Source: Zingiber officinale (Eukaryota; Streptophyta; Magnoliopsida; Zingiberales; Zingiberaceae). Taken from it: 64,000 bases of DNA. Below the pieces are notes generated by a model. It made no database searches, had not been told where the DNA came from, and saw only the letters and a list, made by a program, of their open reading frames with translations. The stretch lies in assembly GCF_018446385.1 (NCBI RefSeq), contig NC_055987.1:33615202-33679201 (forward strand). The letters run 5' to 3'. Positions 25,071-37,135 of this stretch are shown piece by piece (the first letter of the stretch is position 1; each line of letters begins with the position of its first letter). The translations under genes and the position numbers were made by a program.

Positions 25071-27590
25071 GAGCATTTTGTTGCTAGTTCAGTGTGGTTA
25101 GCTGATTCTTATCCTTTGTAGATTATAGATTTGGGAGCAACCAACCATGTAGCTCGGGACTGAGTTACATTTGTAGTAGAGTACCAACGAGTACCATCTG
25201 GCAACAAATGGATCTATGTAGGAAACAATGCAAGAGTTGAAGTCAAAGGAGTCGACACTTGCAAACTTAACCTCCGTGGTGATAGTATTTTGTTTCTACA
25301 TGATGTCCTGTATGCTCCTAAAATTTGACAAAATCTTGTTTCCATTATAGGTTTTCTTGATTTAGGGTATTGTATTAATTTTTATAGCCGGAGTGTTGAA
25401 CTTAAGATTGACTCAGTGTCAATCGGATATGGTTTTTTATCAAATGATTTTATGGTTCTTGATGTAGAACCAGATATCAATTGTACTATTGAGGGTTGTT
25501 TTCAAACATTACTCTAACGAGTGATGCAGATATAACTAATGAGGTTTGGCATGCTAGATTAGCATACATAGGCCAAGAACGTATGAATCAGTTGGCTAGA
25601 GAGGGTCTATTGGGCACTCAGACTAAGATTCACTTGTTTATATGTGAGCATTGTCTTGCTGGAAAAGCAACTTAGAAACCATTTGGTAAGCCTATAAGCG
25701 TTGAATCATCATTGCAATTAATTCATTCGGATATTTGTGGTCCAATGAATGTGAAGGCTAGAAATGAGAGTTCTTATTTTATTACAGTTATTGATTATTT
25801 CTCTCATTTTGGTCATATGTATTTGATTTCTTATAATTCTAAAGATTAGATTGCTTCATTCGTTAAATGAATGAAGTTGAGAATTAAACGGAATGTAAAG
25901 TTAAGACTTTACGCACTGATCATGGAGGGAAATATTTGTCTGATATATTCAAGACAATATGTAATGATAGAGGGATTATTAGACAACTAACAATCCTAGG
26001 AACTCCACAGCAAAATGAGGTTGCTGAAAGAAGAAATAGAACTCTTCTAGATATGGTTAGGTCTATGATGGCACAAAGTAATTTGTTGAGATGTATTATT
26101 AGTTGTGGCCTATATACTTAACAAAGTGTCTTCAAAGTCAATTCCATCTACCTCATATAAACGTTGGACAGGTAGAAAATCGAATTTAAGTAATCTGAGA
26201 TCCAGGGGTCAGCTGCTTATGTTCATGATAGTTCTCACAAGTATAGAAACTGAGACCTAGGGGTAAAAAATGTATCTTTATTAGATATCATGAGATCTCC
26301 AAAGGTTATGTTTTCATAGGTGAGCAATTAGATGGAACCATCTCCGAAATGGATTCGAGAGATGTAATTTTTCTCAAAACAGAGTTCCCAACAAGAGGTG
26401 ATATTGATAAAAGTATTCCTATTTGAAGGGATGAGATATTATCAACCAGAGAGGTGTCAAAAAAGATGCTTAAGTCTAGTCAACCTAGTGTGAGTGATTT
26501 GCCAAGTCATAAGTTGACTTCTCAACAACCCAACTTACGAAGAAATGGTTTAATATTGAGAATAAAGCATTAATAACACTCTCAGTTGACGCAATGAACG
26601 TCGAACGGTAGAGGAAGCATTAAGATGCCCCGTTAGAGAAAAAGATAAGTTGCAATGAATAAGGAAATGGATTCAATGAGAAAGAATCAAGTTTGAGATT
26701 TAGTCGATCTTCCTCTGGGCCGAAGGGCTATTAGGAATAAGTTGATTCTCAAAATCAAGAGGAAAGCTAATGGATCGATTAATTGATACAAAGTTTGACT
26801 AGTTGCAAAAGGATATACCCAAATGGAGAGTATTATTTTTAAAGAGAAGTTAAGTACATCTTAGGAGTAAAGATCATGTAAGATCGATCAAAAAGACTTT
26901 TGAGTTTATCTCAAGAGGATTATATCATTAAGATGCTACAATACTTAATTGCAACATTGTATCCCAAGACTCCTAAAGAAATAGCTGAAATGTAAAAAAA
27001 CATATGTCAGTGCTATTAGCAGTTTGTTGTGCACTATATTGTGTACTTATCCTGATATAAGTTATGATGTTGGCTTAGTTAGTCGTTTCCAGTTAAACCC
27101 AAGATCGAGACGCTGGAAAGTGTGAAGAGGATATTAAAATACCTCAGAAGAACAATAGCTTATGTATCTATTTTTAAGGATCTAAGATGAGCTTAAGTGG
27201 CTATACAAATGCAGATTGGACATGAGGCCTTGATGACAAAATAATCCATATCTGGTTATACCTTCTTTCTAAATGGTGGTGTCATCTCATGGAATAGCAA
27301 GAAGTAGGTTTATGTAGCCTTGTTGACAATGGAAGCTGTGTGGCTTGGCTTGTGTAGCCTTGTCGACAATAGAAGATATATGGTTACACTTGTGTGGCCT
27401 TGTCGACAATGGAAGCTGTGTAGCGTGCACATCAGTTGTGCAACAATCTGGCTACTTGAAAAAGTTTTTGAAGCATTTGAAGATTGTTGAGGACAGTGGG
27501 AGTCCTATTATAGTGTACTATAACGGTCAAGCTGAGGATCCCAAATATCACAGCAAAGACAAGCATATAGAATTAAGTATAGTTTTGTAA
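25071..27590 (+). pseudogene. Copia pol remnant (protease, integrase, RT, RNase H)
   Basis: Fragments in shifting frames. Near 25680-25920 is the integrase N-part (LIHSDICGPMN, YFITVIDYFSHFGHMYL). At 25936-26080 is the integrase core ending (LGTPQQNEVAERRNRTLLDMVRSMM). RT scraps follow from about 26180 to 27150. The RNase H end is at 27345-27590 (VYYNGQAEDPKYHSKDKHIEL). Order protease-integrase-RT-RNase H marks Ty1-copia. At least ten disabling changes. Confidence 0.75.
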
Positions 27591-28297
27591 GGGATATTGA
27601 AGTTTACTTGAAGTTTTAATCAGTGTCTGCTACTTTAGCATGTATCCTATGACTATGGATGATTCGGTCTATGGAACAGAACTAGGAAAGCGACTGATTG
27701 AAAGGAATAAACTCTAGCTAAAAAGGAAGATTAAATAGATTTATATCTTTTGATGTTATTCACTGGTCGACTCATTTCTGTCATGTATAGAAATGAATGT
27801 GAATATTGAATATAGAACATGCTCTTGACATAATGGTCATTATAATGGATTAAAGATGTTCATATTGATTTAAATGAAGATTATTTAATCTGGGTAAATA
27901 GCAAGAAATGAAAATTTTTTAAGATAATGGTTGTGTGCCACTGGGAGATTGGATGTTTCCTGAATAAAGGCTATGTGCCACCAGGATAGAGAGGCTATGT
28001 GTCATTATGAGAGTGTCTCTAATTCATTTGGAAGAGCGGTTAAGTAAAGTGTAACAACTTTATTAGCATTGATCGCTCAGAGAGCAGTTATGTAAGGTGT
28101 AACAATCTTCTTAGCAATAATTGCTCAGTGTGCTTGCTTTCGCATGAACTATTTTCCCTAAAGTATGAATTGGATGTTCTAATTTAGTTTTTGTGACTAA
28201 TTTGTGTTTTACTCTGCTCTTTGTGACTTAATTACAAAATAGTTTATGTGACTTATATGGTCTTTGTGACTAGATGACCTTTATGGATTAACTTGGA

Positions 28298-28308
28298 TGA
28301 GTGGGAGA
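28298..28308 (+). promoter_or_regulatory. Polypurine tract
   Basis: GATGAGTGGGAGA directly before the 3' LTR start at 28309, the usual copia plus-strand primer position. Confidence 0.7.
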
Positions 28309-28745
28309 TGTTGGAGTTAGGAAGATGAGAAGGTGTCCCTTCCCCTTCCTCTTCCAATCCAATCACCTTCCTCCATAAATGAAGGAAGGGGAAGAGACCT
28401 TCTACACCTATATAAGGTCGCCCAAGCAATCTAAAGGGAAGAAGAGCACAAGAGAAAAAAAGGAAGAGGGGGCTTGCTATGTACGAGGTTCGAGAAAGGG
28501 TTCGACCCATATTAAAAAGGTCTCTATGCAAGGTTCGTCTGTGTGAATAAGATTGTAAATGGGCAAAGAAGAACATTCAAGATTGGTTTGTCCAATCTTT
28601 CAAGAGGGATTTAGTTTGTGAACCATGAAGAGCTTTCCGATTCTGTGATCATTCTTCCGTCAGCAAATCTTGTCGACGTCAATTACAGATCTACAGGATA
28701 TCGCTGTAAGTATTTACTATTTTTCATGCTTTAAAACTGTCAACA
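28309..28745 (+). repeat. 3' LTR (437 bp)
   Basis: Starts TGTTGGAGTTAGG and ends CTGTCAACA; followed by the target copy CTATC. It is six bases longer than the 5' LTR, through small insertions near 28383 and 28460. Confidence 0.88.
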
Positions 28746-28750
28746 CTATC

Positions 28751-29412
28751 ATACCCAGCATATATAGTTATCCGTATGATTTGTTGTTTTAGTCTTTTCT
28801 AAACGCTATTTAGTAGATGTTGAAAAATATCCATCACAGTTCTCCTATCCTATTGACAGGGTAGTATAGATGAAGTTGTTTTAATGTCATTATGAGATTC
28901 TAATCCATATGATAAAATTTATTTATTTTAGATTATTTTAATATTAGAGAAAATGGGGAAACAATAATTTTATTAACTAAGATGTTTTTATGCCCTTAGT
29001 TTGGTCACTTTCCTAAATCCCTAAGTTAAATTCATCTATTCAGGGTATAATTTCTTGTTCCGTCATTATTGACCACGACCCTAGAATTGAAAATCATCGA
29101 TTATCTATTAATCCAATTTAATATGTTGGAATTCTATTCGATTCGTCTTTTAGACCAACGGTTACAGGTCAAACCTCAAGTAAATCGGTGAATAAAAAGT
29201 TTTAATCGACAATTTAAATCATCCTATTAAAAAAACTTTAATTTTTAAAATTTGTTTAGATTTTTTTCAATAAGAACTTTCATTTAATAATATTTATAAT
29301 ATTTTAGTGATATGATTATTAAATTTTTTATTTTAATATGATATTATTTCACTGTTCTATTAAAATTAATTTTTCAAACCGTGAATTAAATCATAACGAC
29401 TGGTCTTGAACT
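28751..29412. other. AT-rich segment between two copia elements
   Basis: No coding signal. The segment 29130-29200 (ACGGTTACAGGTCAAACC) resembles 52290-52400 (AAGGTTACAGGTTTAACG), sequence next to the far end of the nested cluster. The rest is A/T runs. Confidence 0.35.
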
Positions 29413-29501
29413 ATAAGTTAGATCACTTTAAAGGGTTCGGATCGTATTTGCATGTGCAACTTACAAATAAGTCCACCTAATAGGGATAATTATATCCAAC
29501 A

Positions 29502-29514
29502 ATCTTCCACTTGG
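29502..29514 (-). promoter_or_regulatory. Polypurine tract
   Basis: The minus strand reads CCAAGTGGAAGAT directly before TGTTGG of the LTR stump, the normal copia arrangement. Confidence 0.7.
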
Positions 29515-30057
29515 GCTATATGTGAGTTGTATATGAAATACAAGTAAAACTTTAGTTGATATCAAACTTTATTGGTACTAAATACCCCTGTAAACAATCT
29601 ATTCCATTAACTTCATTGATATAGGACTAAAGAGGTCATAGCTACTGTATATGATCATAACAAGCCCCAACAATAATCACAATACCAATGTCATTAATGA
29701 CATAGATCAAGATGTGGATGTGTAGAGTGCAAATTAAATGAAATGTGATCAATACATGTCAATTTTCAACTGGTCCTAAGATGACCTCAAAAGAGGTCAT
29801 ATCAAATTTGTAAAATACTTTATGGTAAACTGTAATAGCAAATCATAATCAACTTTATGATTCCAAAAGGAATTTTTATCATATTTATAAACACTAAATG
29901 TTAAACAATAGTAGTAAATGATGATATCACAGTCAGAGTGTTAAACAAACATATAAATTCCCTTCAATGTTTTGAACTTTAAGTACGTACAATAATCAAA
30001 ACAAAATGTTTGTCTTTATTATCAAATATACAGCAATAAAATAAATACAGACTCCCA

Positions 30058-33000
30058 CTAGATGAGTTCTTCTTCCATAAGAAGGACTCTCATATCCACA
30101 ACATGCGCATGAAACACCTTAGGCACCAAGTCTTTGGTGAGTGGATTGGCCAATATAGAATCTGTGCTGATGTGCTCTACCATAATCTGACAACTCTGAA
30201 CTTTTTCTTTAACTGCTAGAAACTTGATGTTGATGTGCTTGGACTTCGACAAATTATGGTTGTTCTTGGCATAAAGTTTTGTGATTTTATTACCACAGTA
30301 GATTCTCAATGGCCTGTCAATGCCATCAACAATCTGTAATACTGTGATGAAGTTCCGCAGTCAAATCCCATGATTGGATGCTTTGTACCATGCTACTAAC
30401 TCTGCCTCCATAATAGAAGTAGCTACTAGTGTCTACTTGACACTCTTCCAAGATATAGCCCCTCCAGCAAGCATGAAGATATAGCCCGAATTGGATCTCC
30501 TACTATCCAAGCATCCAGCAAAATCAGAGTCTGAATATCCAATCACCTCCAAGTGATATGATCTCCGATACGTGAGCATATGCCCTTTAGTTCCTTGCAA
30601 ATACCGTATCACTATCTTTACCGCTTTCCAATGTGACGGTCCTGGGTTACTAACATATCTGCCTAACACCTCCACAATAAATGTTATATCTGGTCGAGTA
30701 CAAGCTTGTGCATACATGAGACTTCCCACTGCTGATGCATATGGGAATTGCTCCATCTCCTTTATTTCAAGTTTAAACCGTGGACACTGCTGTAAGATGA
30801 ACTTGTCACCTCTTGACACAGGTGTGTTACCGGGTGTACAATTCTGCATACCATACCTTACAAGCACCTTGTCAATATAGGTCTGTTGTGAAAGTCCATG
30901 AATGCCTCTTGAACGATCACGATAGATCTGTATGTCTAAAACAAAGGATGTTTCACTAAGATCTTTCATTTCAAAATTACCAGATAGAAATGACTTAGTT
31001 TGAAGCAGCAGATCATTATTATTGCTCGCAAGCAATATATCATCCACATACAAAACAAGTATAACAAACTTGCTTCCACTGAACTTGACATATATGCACT
31101 GATCAATGGGGTTCTCTTTAAATCCAAATGAGGTAACCACTTGATCAAATTTTCGGTACCACTGATGGGACGTCTGCTTTAAATCATAAATGGACTTCTT
31201 TAATCTACATACTAGGTGCTTTGAGTCCTTTGACTCAAAGTTCTCTGGTTGCACCATGTATATAGACTCCTCCATGTCTCCATTGAGGAATGCAGTCTTT
31301 ATGTCCATTTGATGTAGCTCTAAATCATAATGAGCTACAAGTGTCATGATTACCCTAAGGGAGTCTTTCATCGACACAGGGGAGAAAGTCTTCTTATAAT
31401 CAATGTCTTCTTTCTGAGTGAATCCCTTGACAACAAGACGAGTCTTATACTTTTCATCATTGCCCCTTGAATCCTGTTTGATTTTAAATATCCATTTACA
31501 GCCAACGGGCTTCTTACCTTTAGGCAATTCAACAAGTTCCCAAATGTTATTGTCAGCCATAGACTTCGACTCTTCTTGCATGGTGTTAATCCATCTTTCA
31601 GGTTCAGAACATTGTTTGACTTCTTGGAAAGATGTAGGATCACCTTCCAACCCTATGTCAAAATCATGCTCTTGGAGATAAACGTAATCACGAGAATTCA
31701 TGCTTCTCTGTTCCCTTGTGGATCGCCTTAAAGATACTTGTGTTTGAGGTAGCTGAGGTACTTGCTCATCAATATGAGACAATACTTCAATTTCAGTGGC
31801 AGGTTCCTCCAATTACATTGGAGATGTCATGGGAATATCTTGGTTCACTACGCTTACTGAATGTGTGATACCCATAATGTGTGGTATGGTAACCATACCG
31901 CTACTAATCGCACTAGTAGTAACCACAGGAGGATTGTCAATGCATTCCTCAAAAGATATTTCCCTGATTTTATCACTCCCACTGTCCTCAATGAACTTGG
32001 TATTTCCCGTTTCGAAGAAGGATTTATTAGAGGGATCATAAAATTTATACTCTCTTGACTTCTCAGAGTATCCGACAAAATTACAGTTAACCATTCTTGG
32101 ATCCAGTTTCTTTTCATTAGGCTTATAAAGTCTAGCTTCAGCTGGACAACCCTAGATGTGTAAGTGCCTAATGCTAGGCTAGCTTCTTATTCATCCGCAT
32201 CTCGAATGTGGTTTTTGTTACTGTCTTACTAGGTACACTATTGAGTAGGTAAACTGTAGTTTTGAGTGATTCACCCCACAAAGACTCTAGTAGATAAGTG
32301 AAAGTCATCATACTTCTTACCATGTTTTTTAGGGTTCGATTGCGACGCTCAGCTACACCATTCTGACTGGGTGTACTAGGTATAGTATACTGAGGTACAA
32401 TTTCACACTCAGCAAGGCAATTTGTAAAAGGTCCTGGATGTTGTTCACTTGATGCATCATATCGACCATAATATTCACCTTCACGGTCAGATCGGATAGC
32501 TTTAATTTTCTTACCTAGTTGAAGTTCAACTTCGATTTTGAAAATTTTGAACATGTCCAAAGATTGTGATTTCTCATGAATAAGGTATAGATAGTCAAAT
32601 CTGGAATAGTCATCTATGAAGCTAATAAAATATGTGTGACTATTCCAAGATGCCTTAGGGAATGGTCTACAAATATCCGTATGTATTAACTCCAAAACAT
32701 CACTACAACGGCTAGTCCTCTTATTCCTTTTGTTAGTCGTCTTCCCCTTGAGACACTCTATGCAGACATCAAAGTCTGACACGTCAAGGGAATCAAGAAT
32801 TCCATGTGGCATTAACCTTTCTAGGCGTTATTTTGATATATGTCCTAAACGTCTATGCCATAATATGGAAGAATTCTCGTTAGTTAATTTACATTTCGTA
32901 CCTATACTATGCATTATCACATTGTCAACTGTAGGAGTAAAGGTGTTCAATTTATAAAAGTTTATCAACCAAGGAACCACTGCCAACCAACACTGAATTA

Positions 33001-33232
33001 AAGAAAATACTAAAAATTTCATTTCTAAATGAACAAGAATAACTTGATTTGTCAAAACAAGAAATTAAAATTAAATTCTGTCGAAAAGACGGTACAGTAA
33101 GTGTATTTTCTAAATCCAGAAAAATATTGGTTCCTAAACAAAATCTAAAAACACCAATCGACTCGACTTTAACCTTCTTTCTATTTCCTGTATAAATGTA
33201 TCTTTCACTATCAAGCGGAAGTCGGTTCCTGA
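30058..33232 (-). pseudogene. Copia pol, lightly broken (PR-INT-RT-RH)
   Basis: Long readable stretches. 33232-32820: protease tail and pre-integrase (SILWHRRLGHISK). 32812-32174: integrase (HTDICRPFPKA, FIDDYSRFDYLYL, TPSQNGVAERRNRTL). 32094-31813: integrase C-part (NFVGYSEKSREYKFYD). 31812-30433: 459 codons of RT and RNase H start (GCKWIFKIK, DIKTAFLNGDMEE, LYVDDILLAS with the YVDD active site, GYSDSDFAGC). 30309-30058: RNase H end (NPLTKDL). Breaks: a frameshift near 32170, a stop at 31813-31815, stops near 30430 and 30365. Gag and the catalytic part of the protease are absent, lost beyond 33232. Confidence 0.85.
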
Positions 33233-35281
33233 TATTAGAGTGTATACTAAAAGCCTAGCCTTTTGTAAACATTTTATTGTGAAATAAAGAATCACATTGG
33301 TCAAATGTCTACATTTATATGCTAAGTGTAGTTGTTCAATTAATTTATATTGTAGATAACATGGTGTGTGGTGTCACACACAGAAGATCATGTTATCATT
33401 TCCTTATAAATTATAAATAGTAGCTCACGACTAAAATGGAAAGAAACAAACCATTCGAATAGTCGTAGTGTAATTTGATATTAGTTTATCTTAACTATAA
33501 AATTACACTAGTACACTCTGAGTATATTGAGCAGGACAATTTAAGGTAAGTTCTTTTTATACTGACTGAATAAAAGAACAAGACTTTGTTATTATGGAAG
33601 TGTATGCTCTTAATCCTGATATAATAACAAATGCATATATCTAGTATTTATTTCTTTGACTTATCAATGGGTGAGATTTAATTCAATAAATCAAGAGGTC
33701 CGATAAGTTGGGAAATGATATTATTTATAGTGTGTGTTATTGATTATAGAAGGAAACTATGTCCTAGTAATCTAGGTTGATGATGTCCCCAAGAGGAGCT
33801 CATAAGGATTGTCATGTAAACCTTGAAGGTGGACTTAGTCCAACATGACGATAAGGTTGAGTGGTACTACTCTTGGAGCTAGATACTAATTAAGTGAGTT
33901 GGCAGTAACTCATTTAATTAGTGGACATTCTGTATCTTAAACACAGGGAGACTAACACACTCATGATAAGAAAGAGCCCAAAATGTAATTTGGGATTGAT
34001 GTGGTAGTTCAATAATAATTCTTTAGTTGTATGAATTATTATTGATGAAATTAAGTTGGGTGTTCAGGGCGAACATGGGAAGCTTAATTTCATCGGGAGA
34101 CCAAAATCAATTCCTCCTCTCTGTCCCTATCATAGCCTCTTATTTATAAAGTGTTACACCCACCTTCCTACCCAACCTTAGGTGGTCGTCCAAGCAAGCT
34201 TGGAGTCCATGCTTAGGCCGGCCAAGCCAAAGGTTGAGCCAAGTAAAGGTGGTCGGTCCTAGCTTGGAGCCCAAGCTTGGTGTGGTCGGCCATATATAAA
34301 ATAAAAGGATTTTATTTTTAAAATCTTTTCTTATGTGGATACCATGGTTTTAAAAGAGAGTTAAAAATTTAAATCTTTTCTTTTATAACTTTCTACAAAA
34401 GATTAAGTGAAAGGTTTGATATCTTTCCTTATTTGTAGTTAAAAAGAAGATTTTAATTTTTGATAAAACTTTCCTTTTTGTAACCATCTTCATGATTTAA
34501 AAGAGAGTTTTAAAATTAAATCTTTCCTATTATAGTTTCTACAAAAGATTAAGTAAAGATTTGATATCTTTCCTTATTTGTAGATTAAAAGGAAGATTTT
34601 AATTTTAAAGAAAACTTTCCTTTTTTGGAAATCATCTACATGTTTTAATAGAGAGATTTTAATTTATAAAATTTCCTTTTATAACCAACCATGAAGGGAA
34701 AAATTATTAGAGAAATTTTTATTTTAAAAATTTTCAAAAACAAATAAGGAAGTTTTAATTTTGTATTTAAAACTTGCCTTATTTGGAGCACATGAGGTGG
34801 TCGACCATGTAAAGGGTTAAAAGGAATTTTTAATTAAATTTTCCTTATTAACAAATGGCAAGGAGAATAAGGGAATTTTAATTTCCTTATATGCCAAGAC
34901 CAAGGAATATAAAAGAGGGGGTAGAGGTGTCTCACCTCATAACATATCTTCTAGTATTCCTCTCCTCTTTTCCTTGGTGTGGCCGGCCCTATTCTTCTCC
35001 TCTTCTCTTCTTCTTTAGTGGCTAGTGCATCCCTCTCTTAGAGTTCTTGTTGGTGGCTAGTTCTTAATAGGAGAAGGAGAGAAAGGAGGCTTTCTCTTGC
35101 ATCCCTTAGAGCTTAAAGGTTAGTGGCCGAAACTTGTAAGAAGGAAGGAGTCTTGGTGGTTCTCATCTCGGTAGATCGTACCCATACAATGTCCAAGATA
35201 AGAAGAGGAATACGATAGAAGATCAAAAGGTTGTTACTTACAAAGAAAGGTATAACTAGTAATTCTATTCCGCATCATACT
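33233..35281 (+). mobile_element. Solo LTR A, left part (continues at 44475-44659)
   Basis: Begins TATTAGAGTGTATACT, homologous to the reverse complement of LTR B (TGTTGGAGTGTATACT). It runs to the target copy ATACT at 35277-35281, where the young copia is inserted, and resumes at 44475. TATA boxes appear at about 34141 (TTATTTATAAAG) and 34912 (AATATAAAAGAGG). Two GGCCGGCC sites (34217, 34983). No PBS or internal region, so it is a solo or truncated LTR. Its last 320 bp or so, judged against LTR B, are missing at 44660. Confidence 0.75.
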
Positions 35282-37121
35282 TGTTAAAATTTTTCGGGCC
35301 ACGAAAACCGCTTTTCGCGTCGCGGAAACCCCGAAACACCCTAGCCAAGGATCTCGTGCAAAGAAAAATCCGATTCGAAAAATTCCACGTATTTATATCA
35401 TGCTTAATACCCGAATATGTTAGATCTACTCCTAGATCTATAGTTTAAAGAAAAACTACCTTTGATGCGTGCCCTTCGCTTATCCCGCTCGACTAAGGTT
35501 GAAGTTGGATCTAGAGGGCACAAAGTAGAGCCCCTCTATATGTGTCCACACAAGCAATTAGGTGGAGAAGATGACCGAAACAAGGTGTGCTAGCACCTAT
35601 GTGGTTTTTCGGCCAAGAAGAGGAGGAAGAGAGGGAGAAGTTGCCGAGAGCACCAAGGAAGAAGAAGAATCAAAAATTGAATTCAAAAATTCAATCAATC
35701 CACCATATCATGTGGCCGGCCACATAAATGTCATTAAGTGGGCAATTAATGCTCTTAATTGCCCCCTTAATGTGGCCGGCCACTCATGGGTAACCTCCCA
35801 TGAGGTGGCAAGCATGAGGTGGCATGGTGATGTGTAGCATCCCCATTGGTTCTCCCATGCCACCTCATCAAATGTGGTGGCATCCAAGTCAAGTCAATAT
35901 TGACTTTCAACCTTCCTAATTTGGCCAAAGTCAAACATGACCAAATTAACTCCCTTAATTGATTTATCCAACATTTGGATCATACTTGAGTCTAACTCAT
36001 AGTCAAGTCAAACTTGTGGATTTAGGTCAAGTCAAACTTGCCTTTTATAGACTTTCCATATTTAGCCAAGTCAAACTTGACTTCATCTTTCCTCTTGGTT
36101 CATCATATGAACTAGTCTCCATCTATTGCTCTATGTGTGTGACCCTATAGGTTCTTGTCAACGTTGGCAATGTCCCTAAATCCAATTAGGGACATAAGCA
36201 ATGAGAGGTATCTAGCAACACATCATTGCTACCCAAGTTACAAGAATGTTGAGATCCAACATCACCAATATGACTAATAATTGTGACTCTCACAATATGT
36301 GACATTGTCCTTCTATCCTTGATATCTAGATTGATCTTATATGAGGCATAGACCGTGTCATCCTCCAATCAATCTAAGTGTCTTGAACTCCAAGTAGACT
36401 CACTATAATCAAATAAGCACAATATCACATATTGCCTTATTTGGGCATGGCCATGCACTTAGTGATCTCACTCTATCAAGGCTATGATATCACTCCTGTA
36501 ATATAGGAGGGATAGATCCCATCTACATCACTCACATCCCTCCGCATAATTTGTTACATACCCAATAATCGCCTTTATAGTCCACCCAGTTACGGGTGAC
36601 GTTTGACGAAACCAAAGTACATAACTCCTTATGTAGGGAACCATGGTGACTTCAGGTCTAAGGACTAAAGTCATACTAATAGTCACTTGAGAAAGTATAT
36701 GACACTCATATAACGATCCATGATACTTTCTCATGGCGGGTCATTCAAGTATACATTCTCCAATGTATACCCATGTGTCAACTTGATATCTCATATCCAT
36801 GACTTGTGAGATCAAGTCATCATGTTGACCTACATGCTAGTCTCAATGCATTAACATTGTCCTTCTATGTTAATACTTGACTAGGAATAATTAAGTGTAG
36901 TGTTCTCTATATCATCTCACTATCGATTTAACTAATCGATTGATATAGATATGAACCTACTACCCTAGGACATTATTATACTTATTTATATAGCACAAAT
37001 ACACACAAGTATAATAATCACAATGCCTTTATTTATATATCAGAAATATATGTACAAGAATATGATACAAAGAGTCCAAAAAGTAACCATCACATGATTG
37101 GCTCTAGGGCTCTCACTAACA
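35282..37121 (-). repeat. 3' LTR of the young copia (1840 bp)
   Basis: Starts TGTTAAAATTTTTCGGGCC and ends CTCTCACTAACA on +. Contains two GGCCGGCC sites within 60 bp (near 35713 and 35773) and several copies of GTCAAGTCAAACTTG (35890-36090). Short ORFs inside are repeated identically in the other LTR and are not genes. Confidence 0.93.
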
Positions 37122-37134
37122 ATCTCCCACTAAC
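37122..37134 (-). promoter_or_regulatory. Polypurine tract of young copia
   Basis: The minus strand reads GTTAGTGGGAGAT directly before the LTR start TGTTAGTGAGAGCC. Confidence 0.85.
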
Positions 37135-37135
37135 A

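Larger units (their letters stand above)
21877..28745 (+). mobile_element. Complete but degenerate Ty1-copia element
   Basis: 6.87 kb element with both LTRs, a PBS, gag-to-RNase H order typical of copia, a polypurine tract and a 5-bp target duplication CTATC (21872-21876 and 28746-28750). The LTRs differ at roughly one base in ten by eye, so it is an old insertion, in keeping with the many stops and frameshifts. Confidence 0.88.
29413..33232 (-). mobile_element. Minus-strand copia element, interrupted 3' half
   Basis: Holds, in minus sense from right to left, the protease end, pre-integrase, integrase, RT, RNase H, a polypurine tract and an 89-bp stump of 3' LTR (29413-29501, ending CCAACA on +). 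The coding frame runs without a break into solo LTR A at 33233, so A inserted into this element. The LTR stump matches the outer end of the LTR at 51748-52276, which may be its displaced 5' LTR. Confidence 0.75.

Noticed and set aside
35562-35837. 91-codon ORF, repeated at 42912-43187, as a duplicated gene
   Set aside because: Both copies are inside the two LTRs of one copia element; the identity reflects LTR identity.
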